This document shows, in pieces, positions 6,756 to 12,785 of a stretch of 12,785 nucleotides of DNA. The stretch spans positions 1 through 12,785 of the forward strand of contig JAUXBD010000004.1 of assembly GCA_030619585.1 (NCBI GenBank), in the 5' to 3' direction. A program made the position numbers and the translations under genes. The DNA is from Desulfobacteraceae bacterium (GTDB lineage Bacteria; Desulfobacterota; Desulfobacteria; Desulfobacterales; SURF-7). Every line of letters starts with the position of its first letter. The first letter of the stretch is position 1. The notes below the pieces were generated by a model. The model made no database searches and was not told the DNA's origin. It worked only from the letters and a program-made list of their open reading frames with translations.

Positions 6756-7991
6756 CTAAAAAATAAACTCAACAGCTTCCAGTCGTTTTTTTATCTCATT
6801 TAATACACGTTTTTCATCTTCAAGGTCAGATGCTGCAAAAGTTGCGCTAAATCGCACATAACTGCCGGCGTCATCCCAGGGTACCGTGCTGATAAGCTTT
6901 TGGGTGATCATCCATTGACTGAAATCTTCCGCAGATTCAAAGCTAATACCGTCCTTTGTGCCTTTTGGTATACCAACATACATGAAAAATGAGCCATCAG
7001 GGGGGGTTGCATCAAACCCAGCTCCAGTCAAAATTTCAGCCAGAGCTGTAAGCCTGCGAAGGTATTTTTCGCAGATTTTCGGGGTAATGTTTTCGGCATT
7101 TTCCAGGGCTTTGGCTGCAGCTATCTGTATGCCCGCAAACTGTCCGCTGTCTGCATTGTCTTTAACGTGGGCAAAGACCTGGACCGCGAGCTCATTTCCG
7201 CAGATCCATCCCAGTCGCCAGCCGGTCATATTGAAGCCCTTGCTCATGCTGTGCAGCTCAACTGCGCAATCCATACCGCCGGGAACAGCAAGAATGCTAA
7301 GGGGTTTGTCTATATAGTTCAATGGTGCATAGGGTGCGTCCGAAACAATGAGAATGTTGTGCTCCTTACAAAAATTTATTGCTTTCTGATACTGCTCTAT
7401 ACTTGCAGCAGCCCCTGTGGGATTGTTCGGGTAGTTCAGGTACAAAAGCTTTGCGCGTTTGCGCTGGTCGGAAGTCAGTGTTTCAAGGTCGGGGAAAAAG
7501 TGATTTTCCTTAAGCAAGGGAAGATTAACCACCTCACCGCCCAGATAGCCGGACCATGTGCCCAATACAGGATAGCCCGGTATGGTCATAACACAGATAT
7601 CACCCGGATTGATAAAACAGGATGGAAGAAGAGAAAGGGCGGATTTGCTCCCGATAACATGGTTTAGCTGGGACTGTGCGTCCAGCTCAACCCCGTATGT
7701 TCTTTTCATATAGTCTTTAGCAGCATCACGAAATGTAATGATACCGTTATCGGTATAAAAACGGTTTGCCGGCTTGCCGGCTTCCTTGCAAAGCGTCTCA
7801 ACAACAACTGGAAACGCCGGTTCATCCGGCTCGCCAACCCCCATATCGATAAGTTCCACATCCGGATGCGCCTTGCCGGCTGCACGTTTGGCGCGTTTTA
7901 TTTTTTCAAACTTGTATACGGTATCATCCTTGCCGAATTGGTTCCCGCCGGCTCTTTGCGCTATGTTTTCCTGAATAAAACTCTCTTTCAT
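6756..7991 (-). CDS. dapL: LL-diaminopimelate aminotransferase, 411 aa
   Basis: This PLP enzyme converts tetrahydrodipicolinate directly to LL-diaminopimelate with glutamate as amino donor, giving a short route to lysine and peptidoglycan precursors in the cytoplasm. Seen: the fold type I aminotransferase order, with DMGVGEPDEP (49-58), YTDNGI (79-84), the cofactor loop GSKSAL (114-119), NYPNNPTG (186-193), DAPYAPLNY (218-226), and the PLP lysine K251 in SMSKGFNMTGWRLG (248-261). The length agrees with the family. The start at 7991 has GGAG about nine bases upstream. The gene stands alone, with a long AT-rich spacer upstream. A general LL-DAP/alanine-type aminotransferase is the main alternative; the N-terminal QFGKDD.VYKFEKIKRAKRA block and the SKGFNMTGWR block favour DapL. 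Confidence 0.88.
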   Translation of the reverse strand: MKESFIQENIAQRAGGNQFGKDDTVYKFEKIKRAKRAAGKAHPDVELIDMGVGEPDEPAFPVVVETLCKEAGKPANRFYTDNGIITFRDAAKDYMKRTYGVELDAQSQLNHVIGSKSALSLLPSCFINPGDICVMTIPGYPVLGTWSGYLGGEVVNLPLLKENHFFPDLETLTSDQRKRAKLLYLNYPNNPTGAAASIEQYQKAINFCKEHNILIVSDAPYAPLNYIDKPLSILAVPGGMDCAVELHSMSKGFNMTGWRLGWICGNELAVQVFAHVKDNADSGQFAGIQIAAAKALENAENITPKICEKYLRRLTALAEILTGAGFDATPPDGSFFMYVGIPKGTKDGISFESAEDFSQWMITQKLISTVPWDDAGSYVRFSATFAASDLEDEKRVLNEIKKRLEAVEFIF

Positions 7992-8308
7992 AAAATTTAC
8001 TCCGACTACCTAAGGTTAATCCCAACGCAACTTTGATTATTGTCTGGATAAACAAGCAGTATTTCAACTAAAAATCAATCTGTTTTTATAAATTTTGTAA
8101 CAATTTGCTCGCTTAACATACCTATTCAAAAAAATATTCAATAAGAATCATCCTGAACCCCCTGAAGCTTTTGGGTAAGAACTCAGAAGGGCAATAATGG
8201 ATGCGGACTTGTTGATCAAATAACTATCTTCAATTGGAAAAAAAAGCGTTATTCCGGTTGGCTTTAACGAATTGGGAATAATACGAGCGGGATGTTCAGA
8301 TACTAAAA
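7992..8308. other. AT-rich spacer upstream of dapL, no supportable gene
   Basis: About 320 bases between the dapL start and the end of the broken toxin gene. It probably contains the dapL promoter, but no convincing hexamer pair stands out. An ATG at 8197 has AGAAGG six bases upstream but reaches a stop after eight codons. Confidence 0.4.
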
Positions 8309-8696
8309 TTATGGCAACGTGAACAATTTTAAATCCGGCAAAATTTTCTGAATCATTTCAAAATGTTTGTCATTTGACCATATGGATGGATAGATCTTCT
8401 TGAATTGACAGTGCTGAAATTAATGCATCCTGAAACGGCACGGTAATTCCGTTTGTTCTCAACTGATATAGAAGAGGCCCAAGCTCATTCCAGACAGAAT
8501 CGCTTATGGGGATGCATTCAAAAGCACTTAAAGCTTCAAGGATATTCGCAATGTCGTTATTACTTTTTGCACCGTGGATCAGCTCTGCTTTTACTACACC
8601 ACAAATTACAACTTCTTCGGTTAAAAAAATATTTTCTGCTCCCGAAGTTGGTTTCCTCCAAAAATCAAGAATAACATTTGTATCAACAAGAATCAT
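8309..8696 (-). pseudogene. vapC: Frameshifted VapC-type PIN-domain toxin
   Basis: VapC toxins are PIN-domain ribonucleases that cut tRNA or rRNA and are held in check by VapB. The intact reading frame gives 108 aa with VDTNVILDFW (D5), VVKAELIHGAK (E38) and PFQDALISA (D90), then ends early after SIHMVK at 8370. Reading on in another frame gives a normal VapC end, WSNDKHFEMIQKILPDLKLF, to TAA at 8309. The break lies at a tandem TGGA-TGGA at 8383-8390 (plus strand). Removing one 4-bp unit restores ...EDLSIWSNDKHFEMIQ... and a protein of 127 aa, the usual size. The fourth conserved acid (D of NDKHF) is lost in the truncated product, so the toxin is probably inactive. The start overlaps the antitoxin stop by ATGA (8693-8696), the usual coupled arrangement. 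Confidence 0.85.
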
Positions 8697-8914
8697 ATCA
8701 GACTTTTCTCTCTTAACAGCTCAACAGCATTTTCATCGATATCGATTTTATTTGAAGCCGAAATAAATTTTTTAATATCCCTTTTGGACTTTAGGGCTTC
8801 ATTTGAGGGAATTTCCAGCAAGATAATTTCGACGTTTTTGCCAAGAAATCTTTTTAACTCCGGGATATGGATCATCTCCGAATCTATTTTTCTTTGTAAT
8901 TTAATTGCTTCCAT
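8693..8914 (-). CDS. vapB: VapB-type antitoxin with AbrB-like N-terminus, 73 aa
   Basis: The antitoxin partner of the PIN toxin. The N-terminus (MEAIKLQRKIDSEMIHIPE, then FLGKNVEIILLEIP) has the short alternating pattern of swapped-hairpin (AbrB/MazE-like) DNA-binding antitoxins. The C-terminal part (about 40-73) is charged and helical, as expected for the segment that wraps the toxin. It overlaps vapC by four bases. The ATG at 8914 has GGGTGA seven bases upstream. An inverted repeat over the promoter just upstream fits autorepression. The antitoxin frame itself is intact although its toxin is broken. Family assignment relies mainly on the toxin next to it and the general pattern. Confidence 0.75.
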   Translation of the reverse strand: MEAIKLQRKIDSEMIHIPELKRFLGKNVEIILLEIPSNEALKSKRDIKKFISASNKIDIDENAVELLREKSLI

Positions 8915-8937
8915 ATCAAATCACCCTTTTTAATAAT

Positions 8938-8972
8938 GTATTAATCTATATAATACTACTATCCATAATCAA
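8938..8972 (-). promoter_or_regulatory. Candidate vapBC promoter with overlapping operator
   Basis: On the minus strand TTGATT (8967-8972) and TATAGA (8945-8950) are 16 bases apart, 31 bases upstream of the vapB start. An inverted repeat with perfect 6-bp arms GTATTA (8938-8943) and TAATAC (8951-8956) and a 7-base centre covers the -10 box exactly. A repressor bound there would block RNA polymerase, as expected for VapB/VapBC autoregulation. Confidence 0.5.
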
Positions 8973-9014
8973 AAATAACAACATTTAGAACAAATTGACC
9001 ATGGATTTATCATT

Positions 9015-10550
9015 TCATAAGCTTCCTTTATTCCTATCCAGGCTCCTGTACTGAATCGCTTCAGAAATATGATCCACCTGAATATCGGATTGCCTTTCCA
9101 GATCGGCAATGGTTCTTGCGATTTTTAGGATGCGGTTATAGGCACGTGCGGAAAGCCCCAGCTTGTCGATGGCTGTTTCAAGAAGCGCGCAGGAGGAATC
9201 ATCTATTTTGCAGTGTTTTTTAATATGGCGGCTTCCCATCTGGGCATTGCAGTAAATTTTCGTTCTGGCAAACCTTTTAGTCTGAAATGTTCGGGCTGCT
9301 ATTACCCGCTTTCTTATCTCCTGTGACGGTTCGGCACATGCATCTTGCATCAGATCCCGATGGGGTACTGCCGGGACCTCCACATGTATATCAATTCTAT
9401 CCAGAAGAGGGCCTGAAATCTTTGATTTGTACCTGTGTATCTGATTGTGGGTACAGCGACACTCATGTTTAGGGTCGGATAGATAGCCGCAGGGGCAAGG
9501 GTTCATGGCCGCCACCAGCATAAAGCTTGAAGGGTATGTCAGGGTTGAAGCGGCCCTGGCAATAGTAACTATTTTATCCTCAAGGGGCTGACGCAGCGCC
9601 TCTAAAACATGCTTTTTAAACTCTGCAAGTTCATCTAAAAAAAGTACGCCATTATGGGCCAAGCTCACCTCTCCCGGCCTGGGGATGTGCCCGCCGCCTA
9701 TCAGGCCTGCGTCGGATATTGTGTGATGAGGTGCCCTAAACGGCCGTTTTGACACCAAAGGCTGACCGTTTCCAAGCATCCCCACAACACTGTACACCTG
9801 GGTGGTTTCAATGGATTCTTCAAAAGTAAGGGGTGGCAGTATTGTATGTAGACGTTTTGCCAGCATGGTCTTTCCCGAACCGGGCGGTCCGCTCATAACA
9901 AGGTTGTGGCCACCTGCGGCCGCAACTTCCATTGATCTTTTAACGTGCTCCTGCCCCATGACTTCGGAAAAGTCAACGCCACCATGATCTTCTTTGTCAA
10001 ATATTGAGAAACCATCAAATCTTTTAGGCTGTATATTATTCAGCCCCCTGAGAAAATCCACCACCTGGGACAATGTTTTTACAGGATATGTTGCAATCTC
10101 TTTTACCACAGAGGCTTCTTTGCCATTTTCAAAGGGCACAATTATGCCTGAAAAACCAGCCTCTTTTGCAGCAAGAGCCATTGAAAGAGAACCTCTTACA
10201 GGCTTGACACGACCATCTAAGGAAAGCTCGCCCAAGATAAGATGCTTGGAAATTATACTCTGGGGCACCACCTTTGTTGCGGCTAAAATACCAAGGGCCA
10301 TTGGAAGGTCAAACCCTGTCCCCTCCTTTTTTATATGCGCAGGGGCCAGATTCACAGTAATTCTGTCATCAGGAAAAGAGTATCCCGAGTTTTTAATGGC
10401 AGCTTTTACCCGCTCCTTACTCTCCTTTACGGATGCTTCGGGAAGGCCAACAGTCGTGTAGGTGGGAAGCCCCTGGGTTATATCCACTTCAACCTCAACC
10501 AGATATGCATCTATTCCGATAACGGCACTGCTCAAAACCTTTGCAAGCAC
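9015..10550 (-). CDS. comM: ComM/YifB family Mg-chelatase-like AAA ATPase, 511 aa
   Basis: ComM is a cytoplasmic hexameric helicase that drives branch migration during natural transformation and recombination; many bacteria that are not known to be competent also carry it. Domains in order: an N-terminal ChlI/Lon-like domain (about 1-170, with GLPEASVKESKERVKAA and LGELSLDGRV), an AAA domain with Walker A GPPGSGKT (221-228) and Walker B VLFLDE (302-307), four cysteines C352, C354, C364, C366 (NPCPCG...ECRC) that likely bind a metal, and a C-terminal domain with GLSARAYNRILKIARTIADL. Length is typical. The start is GTG at 10550, with a run of seven G (complement of 10555-10561) four bases upstream serving as ribosome-binding site. 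It is a single gene, divergent from lpxC. Confidence 0.92.
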   Translation of the reverse strand: MLAKVLSSAVIGIDAYLVEVEVDITQGLPTYTTVGLPEASVKESKERVKAAIKNSGYSFPDDRITVNLAPAHIKKEGTGFDLPMALGILAATKVVPQSIISKHLILGELSLDGRVKPVRGSLSMALAAKEAGFSGIIVPFENGKEASVVKEIATYPVKTLSQVVDFLRGLNNIQPKRFDGFSIFDKEDHGGVDFSEVMGQEHVKRSMEVAAAGGHNLVMSGPPGSGKTMLAKRLHTILPPLTFEESIETTQVYSVVGMLGNGQPLVSKRPFRAPHHTISDAGLIGGGHIPRPGEVSLAHNGVLFLDELAEFKKHVLEALRQPLEDKIVTIARAASTLTYPSSFMLVAAMNPCPCGYLSDPKHECRCTHNQIHRYKSKISGPLLDRIDIHVEVPAVPHRDLMQDACAEPSQEIRKRVIAARTFQTKRFARTKIYCNAQMGSRHIKKHCKIDDSSCALLETAIDKLGLSARAYNRILKIARTIADLERQSDIQVDHISEAIQYRSLDRNKGSL

Positions 10551-10843
10551 TTAACCCCCCCGATAAAAAACAATTGATAACAATAGCTTAAGGCAATTCC
10601 TGTCCCCTGGAGACAAGCCTCATCTGTTTGTAAAGGATACTGTTTTAGACGCTGTGCTTAGGGCAAAAATCAGACTAATTTTGTACTATTTGATAGTGAC
10701 AAGGTCATATCAGACACTTAAATATAGAACAATCTTTTTTTAGGGAAACAGCATTCCACACAATAAACTTGCATTTTGATGTTCCATGGGTTAAAGTCAC
10801 CAAATTATAGCAAAATATGTTTTTTGAACCATAAAACACTGAT
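10551..10843. other. Divergent comM-lpxC intergenic region
   Basis: About 290 bases with no supportable gene. It must hold promoters for both genes, though no pair of hexamers is convincing. It contains a small hairpin ACTAT-TTG-ATAGT at 10684-10696, similar to 6665-6677, with a shared flank of AAGG three or four bases further on. This suggests a remnant of the same short element. Confidence 0.35.
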
Positions 10844-10873
10844 AAAAGAGATGATTACACTATCACCTCTTTT
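10844..10873 (+). terminator. Strong hairpin with T-run in the lpxC leader (terminator/attenuator-like)
   Basis: Arms AAAAGAGATGAT (10844-10855) and ATCACCTCTTTT (10862-10873) pair over 11 of 12 positions around a 6-base loop, and the right arm ends in a T-run (10870-10874). It lies only 17 bases upstream of the lpxC ATG and 5 bases from its AGGA. No plus-strand gene lies upstream that would need ending, so it may act as a leader attenuator or influence translation of lpxC. Confidence 0.55.
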
Positions 10874-10890
10874 TCATTAGGACTTTATAT

Positions 10891-11796
10891 ATGCATTACC
10901 GTCAACGAACTATATCAAAGCCCGCCTCCTGTTCGGGTATTGGCGTTCATTCAGGCAAGGATGTAAACCTCACTATTAAACCAGCCCCGGTTAATCATGG
11001 TGTAAAATTTGTTCGAACAGATCTTCCCGGAGATCAAATGGTTCCGGCTCTTTTTAATACGGTTGTGGATACAAGCCTTGCAACCGTCATAGGTTGCAAC
11101 GGTGTTATAGTTTCAACCATAGAACACCTGATGGCCAGCCTGGCCGGCCTTTCAATTGACAATGCAATAGTCGAGCTTGACTCTTATGAAATGCCCATAA
11201 TGGATGGAAGCGCAGCCCATTTTACTAAATTGATAAAAAATGCCGGGATCAAGGATCAGGATTACCCCAGATGCTTTTTTATTGTTAAAAAACCCATCGA
11301 GCTTAAAAGCGATGACAAATCGGTGGGGGTATACCCGGCATTGACCTTTAAGCTAACATGTACCATAGAGTATGATCATCCGCTTATTAAAAAACAGTCT
11401 TTTACCACGGAAGTGACCGATCAAATATTCGAAAAAGAGATCAGCCGGGCCAGGACATATGGTTTTCTTCATGAAATAGAATACTTAAAACGTTACGGGC
11501 TGGCGCGGGGGGCAACTTTGGAAAGCGGTATAGCCATTGATAAAGACCGGATATTAAATAAAGAGGGTCTGCGCTATCCTGATGAGTTTGTGCGTCATAA
11601 AATCCTTGACAGCATTGGAGACTTTTCTCTCCTCGGCATGCCTATTTTAGGACATATAGTTGCACATAAATCAGGACACGCCTTTAACCAGGCCTTTCTA
11701 CAAAAGTTCTTTTCTAAAAAAGACTCCTGGGAAACTCGCCCAATGCACGGCTTTGAAAGCCGGAACTGCGTGCAATCAAAAGCTCTTGCCATTTAA
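10891..11796 (+). CDS. lpxC: UDP-3-O-acyl-N-acetylglucosamine deacetylase, 301 aa
   Basis: LpxC is a zinc enzyme in the cytoplasm that removes the acetyl group from UDP-3-O-acyl-GlcNAc, the committed step of lipid A synthesis. It implies an outer membrane with lipopolysaccharide. Seen: TISKPASCSGIGVHSGKDV at the start; TIEHLMASLAG with E78 and zinc ligand H79; MDGSAAHF near 104-111; RARTYGFLHEIEYL at 186-199; FVRHKILDSIGD with zinc ligands H236 and D240; and GHIVAHKSGHAFN with the catalytic H263. All catalytic residues are present. The length is normal for a single-domain LpxC. The ATG has AGGA eight bases upstream. The product tends to be tightly controlled in other bacteria; here the leader hairpin may contribute. 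It is followed by DUF4390 and ntrY in the same direction. Confidence 0.95.
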   Translation: MHYRQRTISKPASCSGIGVHSGKDVNLTIKPAPVNHGVKFVRTDLPGDQMVPALFNTVVDTSLATVIGCNGVIVSTIEHLMASLAGLSIDNAIVELDSYEMPIMDGSAAHFTKLIKNAGIKDQDYPRCFFIVKKPIELKSDDKSVGVYPALTFKLTCTIEYDHPLIKKQSFTTEVTDQIFEKEISRARTYGFLHEIEYLKRYGLARGATLESGIAIDKDRILNKEGLRYPDEFVRHKILDSIGDFSLLGMPILGHIVAHKSGHAFNQAFLQKFFSKKDSWETRPMHGFESRNCVQSKALAI

Positions 11797-11830
11797 AAAT
11801 GTATCAGCTATAAATCAAGCCTGTTAGAGA

Positions 11831-11858
11831 TTGAGGCTTTGGGTCTGTCTATTATAAT
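11831..11858 (+). promoter_or_regulatory. Candidate sigma70 promoter for DUF4390-ntrY
   Basis: TTGAGG (11831-11836) and a perfect TATAAT (11853-11858) are 16 bases apart, about 27 bases before a plausible transcript start just upstream of the ATG at 11892. It lies inside the 95-bp gap after lpxC, so DUF4390-ntrY could be transcribed independently with a very short leader. Confidence 0.45.
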
Positions 11859-11891
11859 TTGAATCTTAATCTATGATTATAGTGCTTTGAC

Positions 11892-12458
11892 ATGAAATCT
11901 CTTTTTTATAAAAAAGTATGTTTCATTATTCTCACCATTTTTCTTTTGCACGATTTTGCATTAGCCAAAGATGCGCGGTTGACAAATATTATTGTCACAA
12001 AGCCGGGTGATGAACTTCTTCTTTACCTGAATGTTGAGGGGGCTTTTACCAAAGAGGTCCAAGAGGCGATCTTAAGTGGAGTGCCGACTACATTTTCCTT
12101 TTTCATCAACCTTACTCAGCCCAGAAAGCTGTGGTTCAACAAAAAAATATCTGATTTAAAAGTAGACACCTCCGTCAAATACAGCTCCCTGAAAAAGGAG
12201 TTTGTCGTAACGCGTTCATGGGAAGTCCAAAAACCTTTGACAACCCAATCTTTAAAAGAAGCCAGAACCATGATGGAGAAAATAGCGGGCTTGAAAATAA
12301 TTAAATTAAGCAAGCTGGAAAAAGGGCAGCATTACCAGATAAAGGCCAAAGCCAAACTCAGTAAAATAACGCTCCCCTTTTATCTGCACAACATTTTTTT
12401 CTTTGTCTCTTTATGGGATTTTGAGACCGATTGGGATACAATTAAATTTTCATATTGA
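11892..12458 (+). CDS. DUF4390-family exported protein, 188 aa
   Basis: A predicted exported protein of unknown function. Residues 1-25 look like a signal peptide: basic start MKSLFYKK, a hydrophobic core around 9-19, and a cleavage site after ALA at 23-25. The mature part begins DARLTNIIVTKPGDELLLYLNVEGAF and contains SFFINLTQPRKLWF and VTRSWEVQKPLT, then ends LHNIFFFVSLWDFETDWDTIKFSY. This pattern and length agree with DUF4390, a family commonly found directly before NtrY-type sensor kinases, as here. It may therefore be a periplasmic accessory of that sensor, but this rests on gene order alone. No clear ribosome-binding site precedes the ATG. Confidence 0.75.
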   Translation: MKSLFYKKVCFIILTIFLLHDFALAKDARLTNIIVTKPGDELLLYLNVEGAFTKEVQEAILSGVPTTFSFFINLTQPRKLWFNKKISDLKVDTSVKYSSLKKEFVVTRSWEVQKPLTTQSLKEARTMMEKIAGLKIIKLSKLEKGQHYQIKAKAKLSKITLPFYLHNIFFFVSLWDFETDWDTIKFSY

Positions 12459-12494
12459 CAATTAGAAGGCGTTCAGGCGTTCTCCTTTACTAAA

Positions 12495-12785
12495 ATGACA
12501 AGAAACCGATATAACAGCTTCCTTCCTACCAAGATAGAAGAGGACCGCAAAAGACAAAAACGTGAAGTCTTAATCATCGTTATAATAATTGCAGCGGTGG
12601 CCCTTCTAACCTTTGCAGAAACCCGTGTAATACAATTTGGGACAGATTTTCCGATTTCCAACACAATATTGATGTTCATACTCATAAACATCAATATTCT
12701 TTTGCTTATTCTGTTGATATACCTTGTGTTTAGAAATGTTGTTAAACTGTTTTACGCCCGAAAGCGCAAGGTGATGGGGGCAAAG
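12495..12785 (+). CDS. ntrY: NtrY-type sensor histidine kinase, N-terminal part only
   Basis: The first 97 codons are visible; the gene runs off the right edge. After a basic N-terminus come a membrane segment at about 25-41, a short outward loop (ETRVIQFGTDFPIS), a second membrane segment at about 55-79, and FRNVVKLFYARKRKVMGAK. The NILLLILLIYLVFRNVVKLF block is typical of the second membrane segment of NtrY-type kinases, which sense nitrogen or redox state and phosphorylate the sigma54 regulator NtrX. HAMP, PAS and kinase domains would lie outside the window. The gap to DUF4390 is 36 bp. No good ribosome-binding site is visible before the ATG at 12495 (GAAGG at 12465 is too far), so coupling or another start is possible. 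Confidence 0.75.
   Translation, partial: MTRNRYNSFLPTKIEEDRKRQKREVLIIVIIIAAVALLTFAETRVIQFGTDFPISNTILMFILININILLLILLIYLVFRNVVKLFYARKRKVMGAK

Noticed and set aside
7167..7667. 166-codon plus-strand open frame opposite dapL
   Set aside because: Antisense to the conserved PLP-enzyme motifs of DapL; no start signal or domain.
8197..8322. ATG with a good AGAAGG site reading MDADLLIK, stop, then LSSIGKKSVIPVGFNEL
   Set aside because: It stops after eight codons; the continuation is short and matches no family I recognise. It could be a decayed small gene, but support is too thin.
9994..10461. 155-codon plus-strand open frame opposite comM
   Set aside because: A shadow of the well-supported ComM frame, with no independent evidence of coding.
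11817..11839. Possible terminator after lpxC (AAGCCT and AGGCTT arms)
   Set aside because: Only a 6-bp stem with an 11-base loop and no T-run; its right arm overlaps the -35 of a better-supported promoter candidate.

Overview
The window looks like a chromosomal segment from a Gram-negative, anaerobic, sulfate-reducer-like bacterium (Desulfobacterota, probably Desulfobacterales). This is inferred from gene content, not from a marker gene. The pointers are an NfnA/SudB-type ferredoxin:NAD(P) oxidoreductase subunit, a CoA-disulfide reductase/rhodanese relative, diaminopimelate made through LL-diaminopimelate aminotransferase (DapL), lipid A synthesis (LpxC), and the DUF4390-ntrY pair. Base composition is moderate and AT-leaning. 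There are no tRNA or rRNA genes, no CRISPR array and no complete insertion sequence.

Layout. (1) 1-632, minus: 5' part of an nfnA/sudB-like gene running off the left edge. (2) 633-903: divergent intergenic region with a 24-25 bp imperfect direct repeat. (3) 904-4618, plus: a tightly spaced run of four genes. They are an internally deleted CoA-disulfide reductase-rhodanese chimera, an AsnB-type glutamine amidotransferase, a compact glutamate-cysteine ligase (GCS2 family) and a CPYC glutaredoxin. The run ends at a dyad that also closes a convergent TM2-domain gene (4682-4963, minus). (4) 4964-5739: a long stretch without an intact gene, with a possible decayed tail of an exported protein. (5) 5740-7991, minus: RNase H1 with an N-terminal viroplasmin-like domain, then dapL, separated by a short repeat-rich spacer. 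(6) 8309-8914, minus: a vapBC toxin-antitoxin pair whose toxin is broken by a 4-bp tandem duplication, with a promoter/operator upstream. (7) 9015-10550, minus: ComM/YifB AAA ATPase. (8) 10891-12785, plus: lpxC preceded by a strong hairpin, then DUF4390 and the start of an NtrY-type sensor kinase cut by the right edge.

How the genes fit together. The region of most interest is 904-4618. Every gene there touches thiol or gamma-glutamyl/amide chemistry: a CoA/rhodanese thiol protein, an amidotransferase, a gamma-glutamyl ligase and a glutaredoxin. An amidotransferase next to a peptide-forming ligase resembles in plan the AsnO/Ngg pair that makes N-acetylglutaminylglutamine amide. A plausible but unproven reading is a small pathway that makes an amidated gamma-glutamyl peptide or low-molecular-weight thiol. 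The other genes are ordinary housekeeping (rnhA, dapL, comM, lpxC, ntrY) separated by decayed or repeat-containing spacers.
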